NCBI RefSeq assembly: GCF_003315135.1
Contig: NZ_QNRK01000020.1
Location: 1 to 64,000 of the forward strand
DNA: 64,000 nucleotides
Direction of reading: 5' to 3'
Origin: Roseiarcus fermentans
Lineage (GTDB): Bacteria; Pseudomonadota; Alphaproteobacteria; Rhizobiales; Beijerinckiaceae
Shown here: positions 26,152-34,495 of the stretch, one piece after another
How positions within the stretch are numbered: position 1 is the stretch's first letter
Layout of the letters: each line of letters begins with the position of its first letter
Translations under genes and position numbers: made by a program
The notes under the pieces: generated by a model
Databases searched by the model: none
The model's input: the letters and a program-made list of their open reading frames with translations, nothing else
Told to the model about the DNA's origin: nothing

Positions 26152-26734
26152 CGTGTTCCGATTCCAAAATGGCGCGCAGGCGCTTCATCGCCAGGCGCAC
26201 GCGCGATTTGACGGTGCCGAGCGGAATCCGCAGGGTCTCGGCGATCTCGCTGTGCGCCTTCTCCTGGAAGAACGACATTTCGATCACCTTCAGTTGCTCG
26301 CCCGGCAGGACCGTCAGCGCTTCGCGCAACCGCGCCTCCGACTGCGCGGTCGCCATCCGCAGGTCCGCCAGAGGAGCGTCGTCGACCTCGTACTCGGCCT
26401 CGACGTCGTCCACCCGGACCGCGCCGCCGCCCCTCTGCTCGCGCCGGATCGCGTCGATGCGCTGATTGCGGGCGATGGTGAAGATCCAGGTCGCGGCGCC
26501 CGAGGCCGACGGATTGTACAGCGACGCCTTGCGCCACACCGCCAGCATCGCCTCCTGCGCGATGTCCTCGGCCTGGCTCTCGCTCGCCCCGTTCCTGCGC
26601 ATGAACGCCTTCACCCGGGGGGCGAAATGGTTGAAGATCTCGGCGAACGCGGTCCGGTCCTGGTCGCGCGCGATCCGCTCGATCCGCTGGCTCCAGACAT
26701 CCCGGCTCGCGCCGCCCGCCTTGTCAAACGACAC
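26141..26734 (-). CDS. rpoE: ECF sigma factor RpoE, ECF11-type
   Basis: A 197-residue ECF sigma factor. Region 2 (FNHFAPRVKAFMRR, AEDIAQEAMLAVW) and region 4 (LTVLPGEQLKVIEMSFF, HSEIAETLRIPLGTVKSR) are both clear. Pairing with ChrR assigns it to the singlet-oxygen-responsive group. The start is GTG 26734, because AGGAGGAG stands at ideal distance before GTG-TCG-TTT-GAC. A longer frame from 26803 has no ribosome-binding site. It is divergent from the FAD oxidoreductase and likely autoregulated through the intergenic TGATCC motifs. Confidence 0.93.
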   Translation of the reverse strand: MSFDKAGGASRDVWSQRIERIARDQDRTAFAEIFNHFAPRVKAFMRRNGASESQAEDIAQEAMLAVWRKASLYNPSASGAATWIFTIARNQRIDAIRREQRGGGAVRVDDVEAEYEVDDAPLADLRMATAQSEARLREALTVLPGEQLKVIEMSFFQEKAHSEIAETLRIPLGTVKSRVRLAMKRLRAILESEHDDD

Positions 26735-26832
26735 AGCTTCTCCTCCTCGGCGCCAGGGCGCCGTATCGACGGGACGATAGCAGGGGGCGAGGAGTGCGGT
26801 CATCGCCGATGAAACGAATCAAAGCGGGGATT

Positions 26833-26852
26833 GGATCAACGCCGTATGATCC
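26833..26852. promoter_or_regulatory. Back-to-back TGATCC motifs, candidate ECF11 -35 elements
   Basis: Between rpoE and the divergent FAD oxidoreductase, TGATCC occurs on the minus strand (26838-26833) and on the plus strand (26847-26852). TGATCC is, from memory, the -35 consensus for sigma-E of the ChrR type. The -10 sequences at 18-19 bases are not clear matches, so this is a candidate only. It would give autoregulation of rpoE-chrR and co-expression of the divergent operon. Confidence 0.5.
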
Positions 26853-26925
26853 GCCGCGCGCTTTTTGTCGTTTCCCCGCCATGGCCTCCGCCGTCGCGGA
26901 GACGCCGACTGGAAGGGCCCGCGTC

Positions 26926-28269
26926 ATGCCGTCATCCGAGCGCCTGAGGATCGCCGTCGTCGGGACGGGCGTCTCCGGCCTGTCCGCGGCCTGGCTGCTC
27001 AATCCGCGGCACGACGTGACGGTCTACGAGAAAGCCGGTCGGGTCGGTGGGCATTCGAACACCGTCTCCGTTCGCCTCGACGGCGTCGACCTCGACGTCG
27101 ACACCGGGTTCATCGTCTACAACGCCCCTACCTATCCCAATTTCGTGGAATTGTTGCGAGTCCTCGGCGTCGAATCCTGCGAGACCGACATGTCGTTCGC
27201 GGCCTCGCTCGACGGCGGCCGGATCGAATATTCCGGCGCCGGCCTCGCCGGGCTGTTCGGCCAGCGTTCCAACCTGATCCGCCCGCGGTTCTGGGCCATG
27301 CTCGCCGACCTCGTGCGCTTCTATCGCCGCGCCACGCGCGACGCCCGCCTGCCGATGGCCGAGGACACGACGCTCGGCGACTATCTCGCCGCCGGCCGCT
27401 ACGGCGCGGCCTTTCGCGACCATCACATCGTGCCGATGGCGAGCGCGATCTGGTCGGCCGCGCCGGACGAAATTCTCGGCTATCCCGCCGCCGCCTTCCT
27501 GCGCTTTCACGACAATCACGGGCTCCTGCGCCTGACCAACCGGCCGATCTGGCGCACGGTGGTCGGCGGCAGCCGCGCCTATGTCACGCGCCTCGCGCAG
27601 CCGCTGGTCGGGCGCCTCAGGGTCGGCGCGGGGGCTGAGCGGATCGAGCGGGTCGGCGGACGCGTCGCGGTCGTCGACGCCAATGGCGACCGGGACGTGT
27701 TCGACCGCGTGGTGCTGGCGACCCACGCCGACGAAGCGCTCGCCCTGCTCGCCGAGCCGACGCCGCGCGAACGGGCGCTGCTCGGCGCCTTTCGCTACAG
27801 CCGCAACGAGGCCCATCTGCATCTCGACGAGACCTTCATGCCGCAGCGGCGCGCGACGTGGGCGAGCTGGAATTTCGTCTCCGAGGCGCGCTCGTCGGAC
27901 CGGGCGAGCGTGACCTACTGGATGAACGCCCTGCAGCGGTTGCCGACGCGCAGAAACGTGTTCGTCACCCTCAATCCGCAGCGGCCTCCGCACGGACCGT
28001 TGCGGATCGAATCCTACGACCACCCGATTTTCGACGCCGCCGCGATCCGGGCGCAGAAGCGCCTGTGGAGCCTTCAGGGTTTCGGCGGGGTCTGGTTCTG
28101 CGGCGCGCATTTCGGCGCCGGCTTCCACGAGGACGGCCTTCAGTCGGGCCTCGCCGTCGCCGAGCAACTCGGCGGGGTGCGACGGCCGTGGCGGGTCGAG
28201 GGCGAGTCCTCGCGCATCGTCGTCGGTCCCGCGCCGGCGGTCTCCGACGCTCGGGAGAACGCGGCGTGA
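26926..28269 (+). CDS. FAD-dependent amine-oxidase-like oxidoreductase
   Basis: A 447-residue flavoprotein. The dinucleotide-binding motif VVGTGVSGLSAAWLL is at the N-terminus and GGHSNTV follows. FCGAHFGAGFHEDGLQSGLAVAEQ at the C-terminus contacts FAD. Its family (NAD(P)/FAD-dependent, amine-oxidase type) is regularly found with DUF1365 and CFA-synthase genes and has been linked to modification of membrane fatty acids. Start 26926 follows GGAAGGG. An alternative start at 26881 adds 15 residues. It overlaps the next gene by four bases. Confidence 0.88.
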   Translation: MPSSERLRIAVVGTGVSGLSAAWLLNPRHDVTVYEKAGRVGGHSNTVSVRLDGVDLDVDTGFIVYNAPTYPNFVELLRVLGVESCETDMSFAASLDGGRIEYSGAGLAGLFGQRSNLIRPRFWAMLADLVRFYRRATRDARLPMAEDTTLGDYLAAGRYGAAFRDHHIVPMASAIWSAAPDEILGYPAAAFLRFHDNHGLLRLTNRPIWRTVVGGSRAYVTRLAQPLVGRLRVGAGAERIERVGGRVAVVDANGDRDVFDRVVLATHADEALALLAEPTPRERALLGAFRYSRNEAHLHLDETFMPQRRATWASWNFVSEARSSDRASVTYWMNALQRLPTRRNVFVTLNPQRPPHGPLRIESYDHPIFDAAAIRAQKRLWSLQGFGGVWFCGAHFGAGFHEDGLQSGLAVAEQLGGVRRPWRVEGESSRIVVGPAPAVSDARENAA

Positions 28270-29030
28270 CCGACGCCTCCGCGCTCTATGTCGGTTCGGT
28301 CTTCCACCGCCGTCTCGGCGCGACGCCGCACCGCTTCCGCTACCGCGTGTTCTGGCTTCTGGTCGATCTCGACGAGCTCGCCGGGCTCGGGCGGCGGCTC
28401 AGACTGTTCTCGCACAACGCCTTCAACCTGTTCAGCCTCGACGACCGCGACCATGGCGACGGAAGCGCCCGCAGCTTGCGCGAGCAGGCCGTGGCGCTCC
28501 TCGCCGCGCACGGCTTCACGTCCCCGCCCGGCGCGATCCGGCTCCTGTGCATGCCGCGCACGCTCGGCTACGACTTCAATCCGCTGAGCGTCTATTTCTG
28601 TTACGACCGCGACGGCGCGCTGATCGCGCTGATCCACGAGGTGCACAACACCTTCGGCGGCCGGCACAGCTATGTGTTGCCGGCGGACCCGGCCCAGGGC
28701 GAGGTGCGGCAGGCGTGCGACAAGGCTTTCTTCGTGTCGCCGTTCCTGCCGATGGGCCTGCGCTACGAGTTCCGGGTCGCCCCGCCGGGCGAGTCGGTGG
28801 CTGTCGCGATCCGGGTGGCGGGGCCCGACGGGCCGATTCTGCGCGCGGCGCTGACCGCGAAACGCCGGCCGTTCACGGACGCCATGCTGGCGCGGGCGGC
28901 GCTGGCGGTGCCGTTCGTCGCGATCAAGACCGTCGCCGCGATCCACTGGCAGGCGGTCCGCCTGTTCGCCAAGGGGGCGCGCTGGCGCGGGCCGGGGAAG
29001 CCGGCCGAGCCCGCCGCCGGCGCGCTATAG
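28266..29030 (+). CDS. DUF1365 family protein
   Basis: A 254-residue DUF1365 protein, recognised by LYVGSVFHRRLGATPHRFRYRVFW at the start (two segments), RLLCMPRTLGYDFNPLSVYFCYD and VHNTFGGRHSY. The start is GTG 28266, overlapping the oxidoreductase stop (GTGA). The family has no established reaction. Its constant companions are FAD oxidoreductases and cyclopropane-fatty-acid synthases, suggesting a role in fatty-acid or phospholipid modification under oxidative stress. Its last six bases overlap the convergent CcdA gene. Confidence 0.88.
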   Translation: MTDASALYVGSVFHRRLGATPHRFRYRVFWLLVDLDELAGLGRRLRLFSHNAFNLFSLDDRDHGDGSARSLREQAVALLAAHGFTSPPGAIRLLCMPRTLGYDFNPLSVYFCYDRDGALIALIHEVHNTFGGRHSYVLPADPAQGEVRQACDKAFFVSPFLPMGLRYEFRVAPPGESVAVAIRVAGPDGPILRAALTAKRRPFTDAMLARAALAVPFVAIKTVAAIHWQAVRLFAKGARWRGPGKPAEPAAGAL

Positions 29031-29747
29031 CGCGGCTGCGGCGTTGGCGAGCCAGTCCGGCATCGCCTCGACCATCGCCGCCTCGATCCGATGGTCGAGA
29101 CCGGTGACAATCAGCCCGCCGAACACCACCAGCGACAGCCCGAGCGCCACTCTCCCGTACTGTCCGGCGAGGAGCGCGTCGGCCTTCGCCGCCCGGGTGA
29201 CGCGGCCGAGGCCGAAGCCGACGGCGAGCAGCGCGCCGGCCGCGCCGAGCGCGTAGACGAACATGGTGAGCGTCGCCGCTGCGAGGCTCCTTCCGTCGGT
29301 CGCGAGCGCGAAGGCCGCGCCGAGCGTCGGACCGGCGCAGGGCGCCCAGGCGAGCGCCAGCACCGCGCCCGCCGCCGCCTGGCCGATCAGGCCCTTGCCC
29401 GGCAGGAAGCCGCCGATCCGCCCCGATGCGCCGCTCAGTCCCGCGAGCGCGATCTCCAGCCGGTCGGCGGCCCCGGGAAGCAGCAGCGCCAGACCCACCG
29501 CGATCATGATCGCCGCCGCCGCCAGCCGCACCCCGACGAGGCTGCCGACCTCGACGCCGAAGGCCGCGAGCGCCGCCCCGACGAGGGCGAAGGTCAGCGC
29601 GAGGCCGGCCGCGAGCGCGAGCGGGCCTCTCGGATCCTCCGCACGGGCGGAGGCCACGACGATCGGCGCGAGCGGCAGGATGCAGGGGCTCAGAATCGTC
29701 AACAGCCCCGCGGCGAAGGCGAGCGGCAGGGCGAGAAACAGGCTCAC
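29025..29747 (-). CDS. CcdA/DsbD-family membrane thiol-electron transporter
   Basis: A 240-residue polytopic membrane protein with about six helices. The two functional cysteines are in LTILSPCILPLAP (helix 1) and LAWAPCAGPTLGAA (helix 4), the signature of the CcdA/DsbD transmembrane domain that moves reducing power from cytoplasmic thioredoxin to periplasmic thiols. It is translationally coupled to the upstream thioredoxin-like gene by a four-base overlap, so the pair probably works together. Confidence 0.9.
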   Translation of the reverse strand: MSLFLALPLAFAAGLLTILSPCILPLAPIVVASARAEDPRGPLALAAGLALTFALVGAALAAFGVEVGSLVGVRLAAAAIMIAVGLALLLPGAADRLEIALAGLSGASGRIGGFLPGKGLIGQAAAGAVLALAWAPCAGPTLGAAFALATDGRSLAAATLTMFVYALGAAGALLAVGFGLGRVTRAAKADALLAGQYGRVALGLSLVVFGGLIVTGLDHRIEAAMVEAMPDWLANAAAAL

Positions 29748-30133
29748 ATCGCCGCCTTCAGGACGCCGACCACCGAGGCCTCCGACAGGCCCCAGGACAT
29801 GCGCGAGACTTCCTTGCCGCCCTTGTAGGCGATCAGGGTCGAGCGCGGGCAGCCGAGCTTCTCGACCACGTCCTTCTGGTTGTCGTAGTCGACCCGGAAG
29901 AAAGAAATCCCGCTATAGGCTGGATCGTTCTTGAGGCCGTCGAGCCGCATCGACTGGATGTGGCACTGAAGGCACCACGGCGCATAGACATGCACGACGA
30001 CGGGCTTGCCCGATGCGATCGCCTTCTCGACCTGGGCGGGGTCGTAGGGCTGGAACTCGGCGCCCCACGCGGGCGCCGCCGCCGCGGCGGCCATCGCCGC
30101 CAGCCCCGCCGCCATCTGTCTGCGCGTGATCAT
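29744..30133 (-). CDS. Exported thioredoxin-family protein
   Basis: A 129-residue protein with an N-terminal twin-Arg-like/Sec signal (MITRRQMAAGLAAMAAAAAA) and a thioredoxin fold with active site YAPWCLQCH and a cis-proline-like turn at CPRSTLIAY. It would act as a periplasmic thiol reductant partner of the adjacent CcdA protein. ATG 30133 has GAGGGAG just upstream. It follows the CFA-synthase gene by 37 bases on the same strand, suggesting a three-gene operon. Confidence 0.88.
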   Translation of the reverse strand: MITRRQMAAGLAAMAAAAAAPAWGAEFQPYDPAQVEKAIASGKPVVVHVYAPWCLQCHIQSMRLDGLKNDPAYSGISFFRVDYDNQKDVVEKLGCPRSTLIAYKGGKEVSRMSWGLSEASVVGVLKAAM

Positions 30134-30170
30134 GGACGTCTCCCTCGGTGTGCGGCGCGAGGCCCGCGGA

Positions 30171-31385
30171 TCATGCCGGCTCCAGCGCGAACAGGCCGAC
30201 GTCGATCGTCGCCTCCGCGAAACCGGCCTCGCAATAGGCGAGATAATAGTCCCAAAGCCGGCGAAATCGGGTGTCGAAGCCCAGTGTCTCGACGTCCGGC
30301 CAGCGCGCATGGAAGCGCCGCCGCCACTCGGCGAGCGTGCGCGCGTAAGAGGGGCCGAAGAACTCCCGGTGAACGATCCTCAGCCCGGCGCGCCGCGCCT
30401 CGGCCTCGATCGCCGATTTGGTCGGCAGCCGTCCGCCGGGAAAGATGTGCTTCTGAATGAAGTCGGGGTTGCGCCGGTAGTCGTCCTCGAGGCGCTCGTC
30501 GATGGTGATCGCCTGGAGGACGGCGCGCCCGGACGGCGCGAGCGCGTCGGCCAGGGTGCGGAAATACAGCGGCCAGCGCGCTTCGCCGACCGCTTCGATC
30601 ATCTCGATCGAGACGATGCGATCGTAGCGGCCGGTGACGTCGCGGTAGTCCTGGAGCCGGAAATCGACGTCGCGGCCGCTCGCCTGGGCGCAGGCGCGGG
30701 CGTGCGCCAGCTGCGCCGGCGACAGCGTCAGCGCGGTGACGCGGGCGCCCGCGCCGGCGGCGAGACGCAGGGCGAGGCCGCCCCAGCCGCAGCCGATCTC
30801 GAGCACGCGCTCGCCGCCCTTCAGCGCCAGCAGGTCCTCGATGCGCGCGAGCTTGGCGGCCTGCGCTGACTCGAGGTCGTCGCCGTCGCGCCAGACGCCG
30901 GAGGAATATTGCATCTCGCGGTCGAGCCAGAGCGCATAGAAGTCGTTGCCGAGATCGTAATGGGCCATGATGTTGCGGCGACTGCCGCGACGGGTGTTGC
31001 CGCGCACGCGGTGGCGGAGGCGGTTCGCGAGCCGCACGATCGAGGACCCCGGCAGCACGTCGCGAAGCGTGTCCGCGTTTTGGACGAGCAGGCGCAGCAG
31101 CGCCACGGGATCGGGGCTCGACCAGTCGCCGTCGATGTAGGATTCGGCAAATCCCACGTCGCCGCCGAACGCCAGCCTGCGAAACGCCCGCCATCGGTCG
31201 ATCGTGATCGTCGCATCGACGCCGGACTCGTCGCCGGACGAGGCGAGGGCGGCGCCGTTCGGCAGGCGCAGGCGCAGCCGCCCGTGACGCAAGGCGGCGA
31301 GCAGCGGCTCGAGCAGCCTGAAGCGGCCTGCGGCGCGCTCCGCTCCCGCCGCCGTCCATGCGGAGGCGTCCCCGATCCGATCCAT
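30171..31385 (-). CDS. Cyclopropane-fatty-acyl-phospholipid synthase family methyltransferase
   Basis: A 404-residue SAM-dependent enzyme of the CFA-synthase family, which adds a methylene or methyl group to unsaturated acyl chains in membrane phospholipids. The N-terminal domain (FGGDVGFAESYIDGDW) leads to YDLGNDFYALWLD and the SAM loop VLEIGCGWGGLA. The C-terminus has RLWDYYLAYCEAGF. The start ATG 31385 follows GAGAGGTGG. Close to the ECF sigma/ChrR unit and the FAD/DUF1365 pair, it fits a membrane-lipid response to photooxidative stress. It could be a methylase rather than a true cyclopropane synthase. Confidence 0.93.
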   Translation of the reverse strand: MDRIGDASAWTAAGAERAAGRFRLLEPLLAALRHGRLRLRLPNGAALASSGDESGVDATITIDRWRAFRRLAFGGDVGFAESYIDGDWSSPDPVALLRLLVQNADTLRDVLPGSSIVRLANRLRHRVRGNTRRGSRRNIMAHYDLGNDFYALWLDREMQYSSGVWRDGDDLESAQAAKLARIEDLLALKGGERVLEIGCGWGGLALRLAAGAGARVTALTLSPAQLAHARACAQASGRDVDFRLQDYRDVTGRYDRIVSIEMIEAVGEARWPLYFRTLADALAPSGRAVLQAITIDERLEDDYRRNPDFIQKHIFPGGRLPTKSAIEAEARRAGLRIVHREFFGPSYARTLAEWRRRFHARWPDVETLGFDTRFRRLWDYYLAYCEAGFAEATIDVGLFALEPA

Positions 31386-31504
31386 GAACCACCTCTCCGC
31401 TGCCGGGCCGACGAGAACGCGTCGGCGCCGTGGTCATTTACGACCGGGGGAGAGGAACAGTTCACGTGTCGGCGGAGAAAAATTCCGGTGACGGGGCGGC
31501 CCCT

Positions 31505-32053
31505 TCAGGCCGCCTTCGCGCGCACGTGCGCCAGATCGGCCCACCAGTCGCGCACCACCCACAGGCGGGGTGCGAGCAGCGTGCCGTGGCCGCCGGTGAA
31601 ACTGCGCCACGCCGGCAGGAGGGAGCGCTTGACCGCGGTCAGCGCCGTGCGGCCCTCGCTGATGGCGAAGGCGAGCTCGGCCCGCATGCCGGCGCCGGCC
31701 GCCTCCTGCTTGCCGAACTTGGAAAAGAACAGGATGTCGGACGGTTCGCTCGCCGCCGCGCGCAGGCGATGGGCCGCGCCCGCGAGCGCGGCGGAGTCGA
31801 GGTGGCAGGCGGCGGCGCCGGGGCCGAGGTTCTGGCACAGCGGGATGACCTCGCCCGAGGCGACGTCGCGCAGTTTCATCAGCGCGCCGGGGCCGCAGCC
31901 TTCCGCGTACGGGGGCAACTGGACGATGCCGCGCGCGTTCACGCCCGCCGCCACCAGTTCGGCGGCGAAGGCGGTCATCAGCCCGTCCACCCTGGCGCCG
32001 TCCTCGTAGACGATCGCGGCGAAGCGTCTCGGATCGAGGGTATGGTCGTTCAT
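31505..32053 (-). CDS. DUF2478 family protein (molybdenum-associated)
   Basis: A 182-residue protein matching DUF2478, a family often encoded beside molybdate-transport or molybdopterin genes. Recognisable segments are FAAIVYEDGARVDGLMTAF, the cysteine-containing SEVIPLCQNLG-like region and DILFFSKFGKQEA, which resembles NTPase-type proteins. Function is not established. It is divergent from the Mop gene at 32319, which supports a shared link to molybdenum. ATG 32053 is chosen since the longer frame upstream runs through the promoter spacer. Confidence 0.75.
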   Translation of the reverse strand: MNDHTLDPRRFAAIVYEDGARVDGLMTAFAAELVAAGVNARGIVQLPPYAEGCGPGALMKLRDVASGEVIPLCQNLGPGAAACHLDSAALAGAAHRLRAAASEPSDILFFSKFGKQEAAGAGMRAELAFAISEGRTALTAVKRSLLPAWRSFTGGHGTLLAPRLWVVRDWWADLAHVRAKAA

Positions 32054-32318
32054 GGCGGCTCCTCTGTCGGAAACCAGACAGTCTGTCGCGTCGGATCGGC
32101 GACGCTTTGCTGCGTCGCAAAATGGGCGCCAACGCCGAGGGGCGGACGGTTCGCTGGCGACATCGCCCGCGATGATGCGAGACGGCGGCGGGTCCGCCGA
32201 ACGGGCGGCGCAGGCCGTCGCATCGCCGGGCGCGACACAAGTCATGGACGGCTACGCCCCGCCTCGACTAAGGAAGGAGCGGACGTCGCGTCCGGCGTCG
32301 AAATCCCGGGAAAAGCCC

Positions 32319-32528
32319 ATGAAGCTCTCCGCGCGCAACGTTCTGACCGGCACGGTGGTGGCGATCACCAAAGGCGCGACCACGGCGCAGGTGAAGATCG
32401 AGGTCGGCGTCGAGACGGTGGTGACGGCGTCGATCACCAACGAAGCGGTCGAAGCGCTCGGACTCGAGGTCGGCAAAGAGGCCGCCGCGGTGATCAAGGC
32501 CTCCGACGTGATGGTCGGGGTCGACTGA
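32319..32528 (+). CDS. Molbindin (Mop/TOBE single-domain molybdate-binding protein)
   Basis: A 69-residue single Mop domain, full length for the family. KLSARNVLTGTVVAITKGA, VTASITNEAVEALGL and VIKASDVMVGVD are the canonical strands. Molbindins assemble as hexamers that bind molybdate or tungstate in the cytoplasm for homeostasis. The start ATG 32319 lies after CCCGGGAAAAGCC. The 265-base divergent spacer shared with the DUF2478 gene shows no clear ModE palindrome. Confidence 0.93.
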   Translation: MKLSARNVLTGTVVAITKGATTAQVKIEVGVETVVTASITNEAVEALGLEVGKEAAAVIKASDVMVGVD

Positions 32529-32550
32529 CGCCCCGCCCTCCCATCGACGA

Positions 32551-32567
32551 GGGCTTCGGGCAAGCCC
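32551..32567 (+). terminator. Terminator hairpin after the Mop gene
   Basis: GGGCTT and AAGCCC form a 6-bp stem with loop CGGGC, followed by a T-rich stretch (TTAGTATTTCT). It sits between the convergent molbindin and aldo/keto reductase genes. Confidence 0.55.
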
Positions 32568-32569
32568 GC

Positions 32570-33559
32570 TTAGTATTTCTCGATGCCGGCCCAATGCGCG
32601 TCCGGATAGCGCTCGCCGGCCGCGTAGCCGACCGGGAGAACGCGCTCGATCTCGGCCAGGCGCGCAGCGTCCAGGGCGAAATCGGCGGCGGCCGCGCAGT
32701 CCTCGAGGTGCCCGGCCGTGCGGGTGCCGGGAATGGCGACGAGGCCCGGGTGCTTCGCGAGCGTCCAGGCGACGGCGAGCGTCGCCGGCGTCACGGCCCA
32801 GGCCTTCGCCAGCGCCAGCCAGGGCTCGAGGCGGTCGCGATTGCGCCGCCAGTTCAGCCCCTGAAAGCGCGGATTGTCGTGGCGGAAGAAGTCCTCGAAG
32901 CCTTCGACGTCCTGCAGCAGGCCGCTGAAGTAGCCGCGCCCCAGCGGCGAGAACGCCACGAACAGCGCGCCGGTCTCGGCGCAGGCCTGGAGGAGCCCGA
33001 GTTCGGGGTTGCGCGTCCAGAGCGAATATTCCGATTGCACCGCGGCGATCGGGTGGACGGCGTGGGCGCGCCGCAAAGTGTCGGGCGCGACCTCGGATAG
33101 GCCGATCGCGCCGATTTTGCCCGCTTCCACCAGCCGGGCGAGTTCGCCGACCGTGTCCTCGATCGGAATCCGCCGGTCCACGCGATGCACGTAATAGAGG
33201 TCGACCCGGTCGACCCCGAGCCGCTTCAGCGAGGCGTCGAGGGACTCGCGCATGTGCGCGGCGCTGTTGTCGAACCCGCGCTTGCCGTCTGGCGTGCGGC
33301 GGATGGCGAATTTGGTCGCGAGCGTCACCCTGGCGCGACGGCCGCGGTCCTCGGCCAGGAACTTGCCGATCACGGTTTCGCTGACGCCGTCGCCGTAGAC
33401 GTTGGCGGTGTCCCAGAAGTCGACCCCGAGCTCGAGCGCCCGCGCCAGCGTCCGCAAGGACTCGTCCTCGCTGGCGGCCCCGTAGAAGCCGCCGAAACTC
33501 ATGCAGCCGAGACCGACCGCCGACACGCTTCCGTCGGCCCCGAAACGCCGCTGCTGCAT
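32570..33559 (-). CDS. Aldo/keto reductase
   Basis: A 329-residue NADPH-dependent reductase of the AKR superfamily. The catalytic tetrad is visible as Asp in FWDTANVYG with its Tyr, Lys in LATKFAI and His in YYVHRVD. The NADP-binding C-terminus has AIPGTRTAGHLEDCAAA. The substrate is unknown. It belongs to the class that reduces methylglyoxal-type aldehydes. ATG 33559 is chosen because GGGGGA precedes it. A TTG four codons upstream is the only alternative. Confidence 0.9.
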   Translation of the reverse strand: MQQRRFGADGSVSAVGLGCMSFGGFYGAASEDESLRTLARALELGVDFWDTANVYGDGVSETVIGKFLAEDRGRRARVTLATKFAIRRTPDGKRGFDNSAAHMRESLDASLKRLGVDRVDLYYVHRVDRRIPIEDTVGELARLVEAGKIGAIGLSEVAPDTLRRAHAVHPIAAVQSEYSLWTRNPELGLLQACAETGALFVAFSPLGRGYFSGLLQDVEGFEDFFRHDNPRFQGLNWRRNRDRLEPWLALAKAWAVTPATLAVAWTLAKHPGLVAIPGTRTAGHLEDCAAAADFALDAARLAEIERVLPVGYAAGERYPDAHWAGIEKY

Positions 33560-33637
33560 CGATTCCCCCAAACCCTCGCGAATGCCTGCGAGCTTTGACG
33601 GCGCCCGGACGCCGGGGTCAAGCTCGCAAGCGCCGTT

Positions 33638-34495
33638 TCACCCGAGCGCGCTCGCCGCGATCCACCATCCGGGCTCCTCGGCGGCCAGGCGGCCGCGCGC
33701 CGTCGCCGCCGCGCCCGGGTCGTCGAACAGCGCGAAGCAGGTCGCGCCGGAACCCGACATCCGGGCGAGCCGCGCGCCCTCGAGGCGTCTCAGCCTGTCG
33801 AGGATGTCCGCGATGGCCGGAAGGACCGTCCGCGCCGGGGCCTCGAGATCGTTGCCGGCGGCGGCGAGCGCGTCGAGCGTCGTCGGCGCCGCGACGGCCT
33901 GGTCCGGGGTCCGGCGGTCGCGATAAATCCCCTTCTCCATGCCGAGCGCCCGAAAGACGTCGCGCGTGGCGACCGCCTTGCGCGGATTGACGAGCACGGC
34001 GAACAGGGCCGGCAGCCGAACCGGGGGCCCGAGGCGATCGCCGACGCCGGCCATCATGCGCGCGCAGGCGGACATGCAGACCGGCACGTCCGAGCCCGTG
34101 TCCGAAGCCGCCGCGATCACGCGGGCGTCGTCGAACCCGAGGCCGTTGGCTTCGGCGAGCGCGCGCAGGCAGGCGGCGGCGTCGGACGACCCGCCGCCGA
34201 GCCCCGCCGCGGCCGGCAGGCGCTTGACGAGTCGAAACGCTCCCGACCTGAGGCCGGGCGCGCGGGCGGCGAGCGACCGGACCGCGCGGGCGACGAGGTT
34301 GTCGCCGATCGGCCCGGTCTCGCTCGCGCCCGGTCCCTCGACGAGCAGTTCGAACGACGGGCCGGGCGCAAAGCCCAGCCAGTCGGCGACGTCGGCGAAG
34401 GCGACGAGGCTCTCGAGGTCGTGGAACCCGTCCTCCCGCCTGCCGACGACCCGCAGGGACAAATTCAGCTTCGCCGGCGCGCGATACCACCTCAT
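33638..34495 (-). CDS. ispE: 4-diphosphocytidyl-2-C-methyl-D-erythritol kinase
   Basis: A 285-residue GHMP kinase of the MEP isoprenoid pathway. RAPAKLNLSLRVVGRREDGFHDL opens the protein (two family segments), the ATP-binding loop is LPAAAGLGGGSSDAA and the C-terminal motif is ARMSGSGATCFALF. IspE phosphorylates CDP-methylerythritol. ATG 34495 is preferred over GTG 34516 because family members start just before the RAPAKLNL motif. The DNA directly upstream is gene debris, suggesting that its original promoter neighbour was displaced. Confidence 0.95.
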   Translation of the reverse strand: MRWYRAPAKLNLSLRVVGRREDGFHDLESLVAFADVADWLGFAPGPSFELLVEGPGASETGPIGDNLVARAVRSLAARAPGLRSGAFRLVKRLPAAAGLGGGSSDAAACLRALAEANGLGFDDARVIAAASDTGSDVPVCMSACARMMAGVGDRLGPPVRLPALFAVLVNPRKAVATRDVFRALGMEKGIYRDRRTPDQAVAAPTTLDALAAAGNDLEAPARTVLPAIADILDRLRRLEGARLARMSGSGATCFALFDDPGAAATARGRLAAEEPGWWIAASALG

